DNA from: Gammaproteobacteria bacterium GWE2_37_16
GTDB taxonomy: Bacteria; Pseudomonadota; Gammaproteobacteria; UBA9339
Reading direction: 5' to 3'
Length of the DNA stretch: 18,148 bases
Assembly: GCA_001801285.1 (NCBI GenBank)
Contig: MGXG01000004.1
Location: 1 to 18,148, forward strand
This document shows, piece after piece, positions 15,201-18,148 of the stretch; positions within the stretch are counted from its first letter, which is position 1, and each line of letters begins with the position of its first letter. The position numbers were made by a program, and so were the translations under genes. The notes below the pieces were generated by a model, which worked only from the letters and a program-made list of their open reading frames with translations, was not told the DNA's origin and ran no database searches.

Positions 15201-16400
15201 AACCAAGCCGCTTTATCAAATCAATATGATGAGTCATTTACTGCGACTGCAATTATTCCCGCTTTTCACTCGGATCCTACCCAACTTCCAATTTCAAGAC
15301 CAATCGCAATAAGCGGTGCAAATACATCATCTTCGCAACCAATTTCTACAAGTCAAAGCACCTCAACGCTTAGCTACCATAATCAAGCATCGTATTTTAT
15401 AGCACCACATCCACAAACTGCAATAGAAGTATTGCCGCCTGTAATGCATTTATCGGATAAAGAAGCCTCTGCGATAACACAAGCAAAAGAAAATTCAATA
15501 AATGATTTTTTACACATGGGAAACCATACACTCGTGGAAGTAAGCCATAGGTTACAAATAGATGCAATAAATAGAGGGGAACCAATTATTACAACACGGT
15601 CTTCGTCATCAGAACCAGTGCCATCAAATCATGTTTCACCAGCAACGTCACCACCAGTACCAGTACCAGTTAAAAAAAATATTCTACCTACTCCATCATT
15701 ACCAGACAATGATACTTCTATTCCACCTCCACCACCTTTACCAACTAGCAGCCATGAACCTACACACTCACTAATCAAAACCGCTCAAAACTCAGGTGGT
15801 GATACACTCACATCCCAGCCCACCTCAAGCAACTATGCTAATAACGCTACCTTTAAGAGAAAACCAAGGAGTCTTTTTGAAGAAATACGAGCAAGAAGAA
15901 AACCATCCTTAGAACCATTTCCCGAGGAACAACCACCGCCATATTCCATCAAAATTTTACAAGTAAGTACATTTAAATCTGATTCACGTATAGCTCAACC
16001 TGAACGTAATATTTTTAAGATTCTATACATAACAAAAAATGAAGAATTTTATATCTCATATTTTAACAATACAAACCCAAGTTCTAATATAATTACAAAA
16101 GCTCCAGATAATTTATTCCAACATATTAAAAAAATTTTTTGTACTTTCGATAATACTTATAAAGGTTTGCTTGCTTTGAAAACGCCTCCTACAGATGCAC
16201 GAAAAAAGTCTGCTCACATTGAAAAGATGAATAGGTTATATAAATTATTATGCGGTACAATAGATTCGACAAACCCATCATTACAAGTAAATGATTGCCA
16301 AATAAACTGGGAGGGACCAGCGCCAGCTAACCCTCCACCAGCTGCCTCTCCACCAGCAGCCTCATCTTCGGCACCACCACCATCAGCACCTCACCCATAA
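12270..16400 (+). CDS. Very large Ser/Thr/Pro-rich protein with duplicated helical (RasGEF-like?) modules and a proline-rich C-terminal region
   Basis: This is an unrecognised 1376-aa protein. AGAGGT (12257-12262) lies 7 nt before the ATG; a second ATG follows at once. A short helical N-terminus (LLLLTFGYTKLIQLFLDK) leads into a disordered Ser/Thr/Pro stretch (about 48-125) and helical sequence. Two diverged copies of one module follow, about 408-593 and 736-925: FWLSPELEGFLYHCRKI with its partner FWSSNDLNNFLQYCRTT, and ALHAVLQNPCLINL with ALNLILQHPCLLKL. The order LS, then FI, then the A..IAL..VL motif, then a later IGTFLRYLTRI and a NFQIASKTIRTCLNIL helix recalls RasGEF domains, but no diagnostic residue proves it. 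The C-terminal part (985-1376) is disordered, with PPPPPLP at 1152-1158, a WH2-like RSLFEEIRARRKPSLEP at 1200-1216, and a Pro/Ala/Ser tail. There is no Sec signal or membrane segment. It could be an intracellularly delivered effector; this is inference. Confidence 0.65.
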   Translation: MMHSSTLNSSQATSTDDKTLLLLTFGYTKLIQLFLDKTIINQTLIQNQTPSSSNLNPSPAIAFLAQYTPESTSASGSSSTSPNIPQQHSLKEKDNVDFLICRIKNTNVDTSAAPSSTNNMDLTQATPKTTLIKQLKEEKEQMQEAIKLTCTTNDIFLLLAFVEKIALKLYPEEIVVFFRRVISENKISAPSASVEQLLIFNKIIEILNTVFNAHTNLSSLTLSHQNADEIFAPLTPARNDTTWGNASDEHVAITASALQTYGVLNQHTNSQQKARLTDMAIIIDLTALRIEQDHGIFRDHLPSLWNNFCQPQITSFLSTLPQNFTLTGLDIMNTFTHFIETIYATHHQSCLRQDMTSTAMGHQICTKNFLQLIACKIKEQVKSTSIDKMTRLLEFIDAALVSKQTPINPNNADLQLIRNFWLSPELEGFLYHCRKIKEPTTDTQKILYLTQQFISVMQDITLNCLANKDIQGAKIALHAVLQNPCLINLQHESISSNLNFMSENPYEVLKRKSIFDFFKRMQEKSSLLTLNTSKKAIEISLQINVIGTFLRYLTRIMSQVAGKIDPSITPSNPQLYANFQIASKTIRTCLNILRTPADKPLDMISTKTILLDCRNSVETCLLSSGVTNLENQDITPLSHVLGMLLIYQSSYSSFTLQPYDPYAYIPKPKSQDEWVKIEQLNNLASNPVNSTSTLSSPPPSIASTLTINHSFTPNITQSLTQLITELQKAPNHSQKDITDLCNLHFFWSSNDLNNFLQYCRTTTELNDNFSLSANFITDFIFKMCDFSIKCLALHEISAAYNALNLILQHPCLLKLHSDMKHKRFGRHNVMQNAKDIDLRHKTKDFLDKISSRLNLEAIYRIDSTNVVITEQNLLLESIIISRFLCNASSMLYSTANKAEIQNSQTHITEIRESFGFLQIYIAQLKNYHSSQDKKVFLEHILQTSQILAKNPLFTSSNSFSFVNGMLAGISHNRFFHPNQAALSNQYDESFTATAIIPAFHSDPTQLPISRPIAISGANTSSSQPISTSQSTSTLSYHNQASYFIAPHPQTAIEVLPPVMHLSDKEASAITQAKENSINDFLHMGNHTLVEVSHRLQIDAINRGEPIITTRSSSSEPVPSNHVSPATSPPVPVPVKKNILPTPSLPDNDTSIPPPPPLPTSSHEPTHSLIKTAQNSGGDTLTSQPTSSNYANNATFKRKPRSLFEEIRARRKPSLEPFPEEQPPPYSIKILQVSTFKSDSRIAQPERNIFKILYITKNEEFYISYFNNTNPSSNIITKAPDNLFQHIKKIFCTFDNTYKGLLALKTPPTDARKKSAHIEKMNRLYKLLCGTIDSTNPSLQVNDCQINWEGPAPANPPPAASPPAASSSAPPPSAPHP

Positions 16401-16554
16401 GAATGGCTAGTTTATTGTCTTTCTTAGGGTTTTAATAATTGTATAAGAAATTTATTGCTACAATTAAGTAATTTAACTTAGAAAAAACAAATTAATGAAG
16501 ATAATTAAAGAAACATCCATATATTAACCACCTAAAATAATAGAGGCAAATCCA

Positions 16555-18148
16555 ATGAATAATGCACCAATAAAAAATATATTGTTAACGACATTTAGAA
16601 ATGTAACTCTGCTGAAATTTTTTCTAGATGAGCAAGCAAATGTGCTAAAGCAAGCCCCATCATCAGTACCTCATTTTCCCGACCCCTCCTCAACTACACA
16701 TTCATCTTCGTCTTCGCTTTCTTCTTCGTCCCACACTCCCAAAGATCCCTCATCTATATTCTTCAGCTCTTCACATTACATCCCCAGCCTCTCATCCTCA
16801 CAAAACAAACAACTTTATGACCGTTTAGACCCTGAATGCGCTTTAAACAAAGGTCTTGTCAACGTAAATGATTTATTAATCATTCACCAGATACTAACCG
16901 AAGATTCCGCCACATTAGGGGAATTAAGACGAAAAAGTACTTCACAAACTTCCTCAGCAAGTTCCTCAGCAAGTTCAGCGCCTGATTCCACCACTAGCGG
17001 TATCTACGCCGCAAAAGAAGAAACTAGGAAAAAACTAGAATATTTTATAAAAAATGTTGCACATTCATCATCAACAGGAGAATTAAGTTTAGACAATCCT
17101 CCAGATCTTGATATCTCAACTCTACTTGCTTTAAGTGAAAAATTATTGGCTATATTTGATTTTACTAAAACACTTAACTTTTCCGATAAGTTTTTTGTTT
17201 CTGCCATTAGTTCAGAAGAATGTTTCACATACAAACTCAATGTATATACACAAAAAATACATAATAAAATACTGACCATGCTCACCGATGTTTTCACAAC
17301 TCACATTAACCGAATATTATTTATGCCAACAAATTCTGCTCCTGAAAACTTTAACAATACTAAATATTACATCATTGAAAATGATGTAATTACCACTAAA
17401 GAGATAACAATCAAAATACTAAGAATTTATGGTCTTTTGCTTGGATCTAACAACCATTGCCAAAAAGCAAAAAAAGAAGAAAAAAACTGCCCTTCATCTT
17501 CAAAAGTAACAGAATTAAAAACTGTTGATCCTTACAATGCAACTTATACTATAGTACGGGAATCAGAGGAAATTAATACACGCCGCAGGTTACAAGAAAC
17601 TTTTTCAAGAACGCAACAAAAAATCAAGACGCACATGAGTAATTTGGAACTAGAAAAGTATTACTACGGTGTGGCTCAAGTTTTAGATGACTTTGCGGCG
17701 AGTGCATTTGTTAATGAACGCAATTTAAAAGAAAATATACCAAACCTAAATGTTCTTTTAAATGAATACTTGAATAGTTTTGAAAAATTTTTTAGTAGAA
17801 TCAACCCTAATAGCGAATGCTTTATAGAAACTCTTAGTGATTTTATGCAAGTACTATACAACACCACCAATCCACACACATCATCTTCCCAACAAAATGA
17901 TATTGATTGGACAATTGACATAATATTTATAAAAAACTTACTGTTTAATATATCCAGAAAACTTTCAACGCCCACAGATTCACCTTCACTCCAAGCTACC
18001 GCTAAAGCAACTCTTCCATTATTGAGAGAAGAAAATATACCTTTAATTGCATCAGAAAATAGCACTCCTCCGCCCCAAAAAAACACAACTTCTTCACATA
18101 GCAAGAGCAACATATCTGGTTCTTCAACCCCCTGTGTCAGGATAGTTG
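16555..18148 (+). CDS. Large Ser-rich protein, probable diverged paralogue of the preceding gene (3' end off the window)
   Basis: It is open from the ATG at 16555 to the window edge, 531 codons with no stop. AGAGGC (16542-16547) lies 7 nt upstream, in a context (ATAGAGG) like that of the preceding gene (12255-12261). The N-terminus ILLTTFRNVTLLKFFLDEQA followed by QAPSS mirrors LLLLTFGYTKLIQLFLDK and QTPSSS of the 1376-aa protein. Later, ITIKILRIYGLLLGSNNHCQ resembles ITASALQTYGVLNQHTNSQQ there. Ser-rich low-complexity tracts lie at about residues 37-85 and 129-150; the rest is mainly helical and charged, with RRRLQETFSRTQQKIKTHMS probably coiled coil. A PPPQKN/Ser-rich stretch starts just before the edge, as in the proline-rich end of its neighbour. 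No signal peptide, membrane segment or known domain is visible. The spacing of 154 bp and shared strand suggest coexpression. Confidence 0.7.
   Translation, partial: MNNAPIKNILLTTFRNVTLLKFFLDEQANVLKQAPSSVPHFPDPSSTTHSSSSSLSSSSHTPKDPSSIFFSSSHYIPSLSSSQNKQLYDRLDPECALNKGLVNVNDLLIIHQILTEDSATLGELRRKSTSQTSSASSSASSAPDSTTSGIYAAKEETRKKLEYFIKNVAHSSSTGELSLDNPPDLDISTLLALSEKLLAIFDFTKTLNFSDKFFVSAISSEECFTYKLNVYTQKIHNKILTMLTDVFTTHINRILFMPTNSAPENFNNTKYYIIENDVITTKEITIKILRIYGLLLGSNNHCQKAKKEEKNCPSSSKVTELKTVDPYNATYTIVRESEEINTRRRLQETFSRTQQKIKTHMSNLELEKYYYGVAQVLDDFAASAFVNERNLKENIPNLNVLLNEYLNSFEKFFSRINPNSECFIETLSDFMQVLYNTTNPHTSSSQQNDIDWTIDIIFIKNLLFNISRKLSTPTDSPSLQATAKATLPLLREENIPLIASENSTPPPQKNTTSSHSKSNISGSSTPCVRIV

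Noticed and set aside
17004..17297. 97-aa minus-strand frame with a hydrophobic start
   Set aside because: It lies antisense to the long open frame that begins at 16555 and is a by-product of its Ser/Thr-rich codons. The same holds for 17676-18113.

Overview
The window looks like a chromosomal segment of an AT-rich Gram-negative gammaproteobacterium. A Kdo-synthesis gene implies lipopolysaccharide. The core genes (ffh, rpsP, rimM, prmB, kdsA) read as gammaproteobacterial, and the large Ser/Pro-rich, LRR and LuxR-type proteins are of the kind seen in host-associated Legionellales-like bacteria. The Legionellales placement is an impression from protein style, not a database result.

Left part (1-7450), core genes. 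On the minus strand, reading right to left, lie a FimT/GspH-type pseudopilin gene, tRNA-Ala(CGC), tRNA-Arg(CCT), prmB (ribosomal protein L3 glutamine methyltransferase) and the start of kdsA, which runs off the left edge. On the plus strand lie ffh, rpsP and rimM, the first part of the usual ffh-rpsP-rimM-trmD-rplS cluster. The cluster stops after rimM: trmD and rplS do not follow, and the next gene encodes an NlpC/P60 lipoprotein. The spaces between these genes are filled with repeats. These comprise three copies of a roughly 167-bp MITE-like element with CTCAAAAA-type terminal inverted repeats, further palindromic units of the form GCAGGCTTTAGCCTGC, and AT-rich inverted ends that run up to the start codons of neighbouring genes.

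Right part (7500-18148), accessory region. It opens with a tyrosine recombinase that has a complete R-K-H-R-H-Y catalytic set, and none of the repeats above occur beyond it. Next comes a minus-strand protein that combines a Bmt5/DUF2431-like Rossmann region with leucine-rich repeats. Divergent from it is an unusual regulator with two LuxR-type helix-turn-helix domains in tandem. Downstream of the regulator are two very large Ser/Thr/Pro-rich proteins, 1376 aa and at least 531 aa (the second runs off the right edge). Their N-termini and ribosome binding sites resemble each other. The 1376-aa protein contains two diverged copies of a helical module of about 185 residues with a faint RasGEF-like pattern, then a proline-rich stretch and a WH2-like motif.

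The most interesting reading is that 8.8-18.1 kb is a horizontally acquired locus of candidate host-directed proteins, with the tandem-HTH protein as local regulator. It would act through the dyad at 12141-12162 or the 13-bp motif shared by both upstream regions. This is inference. The kdsA fragment and the final partial gene were translated by eye from the sequence.
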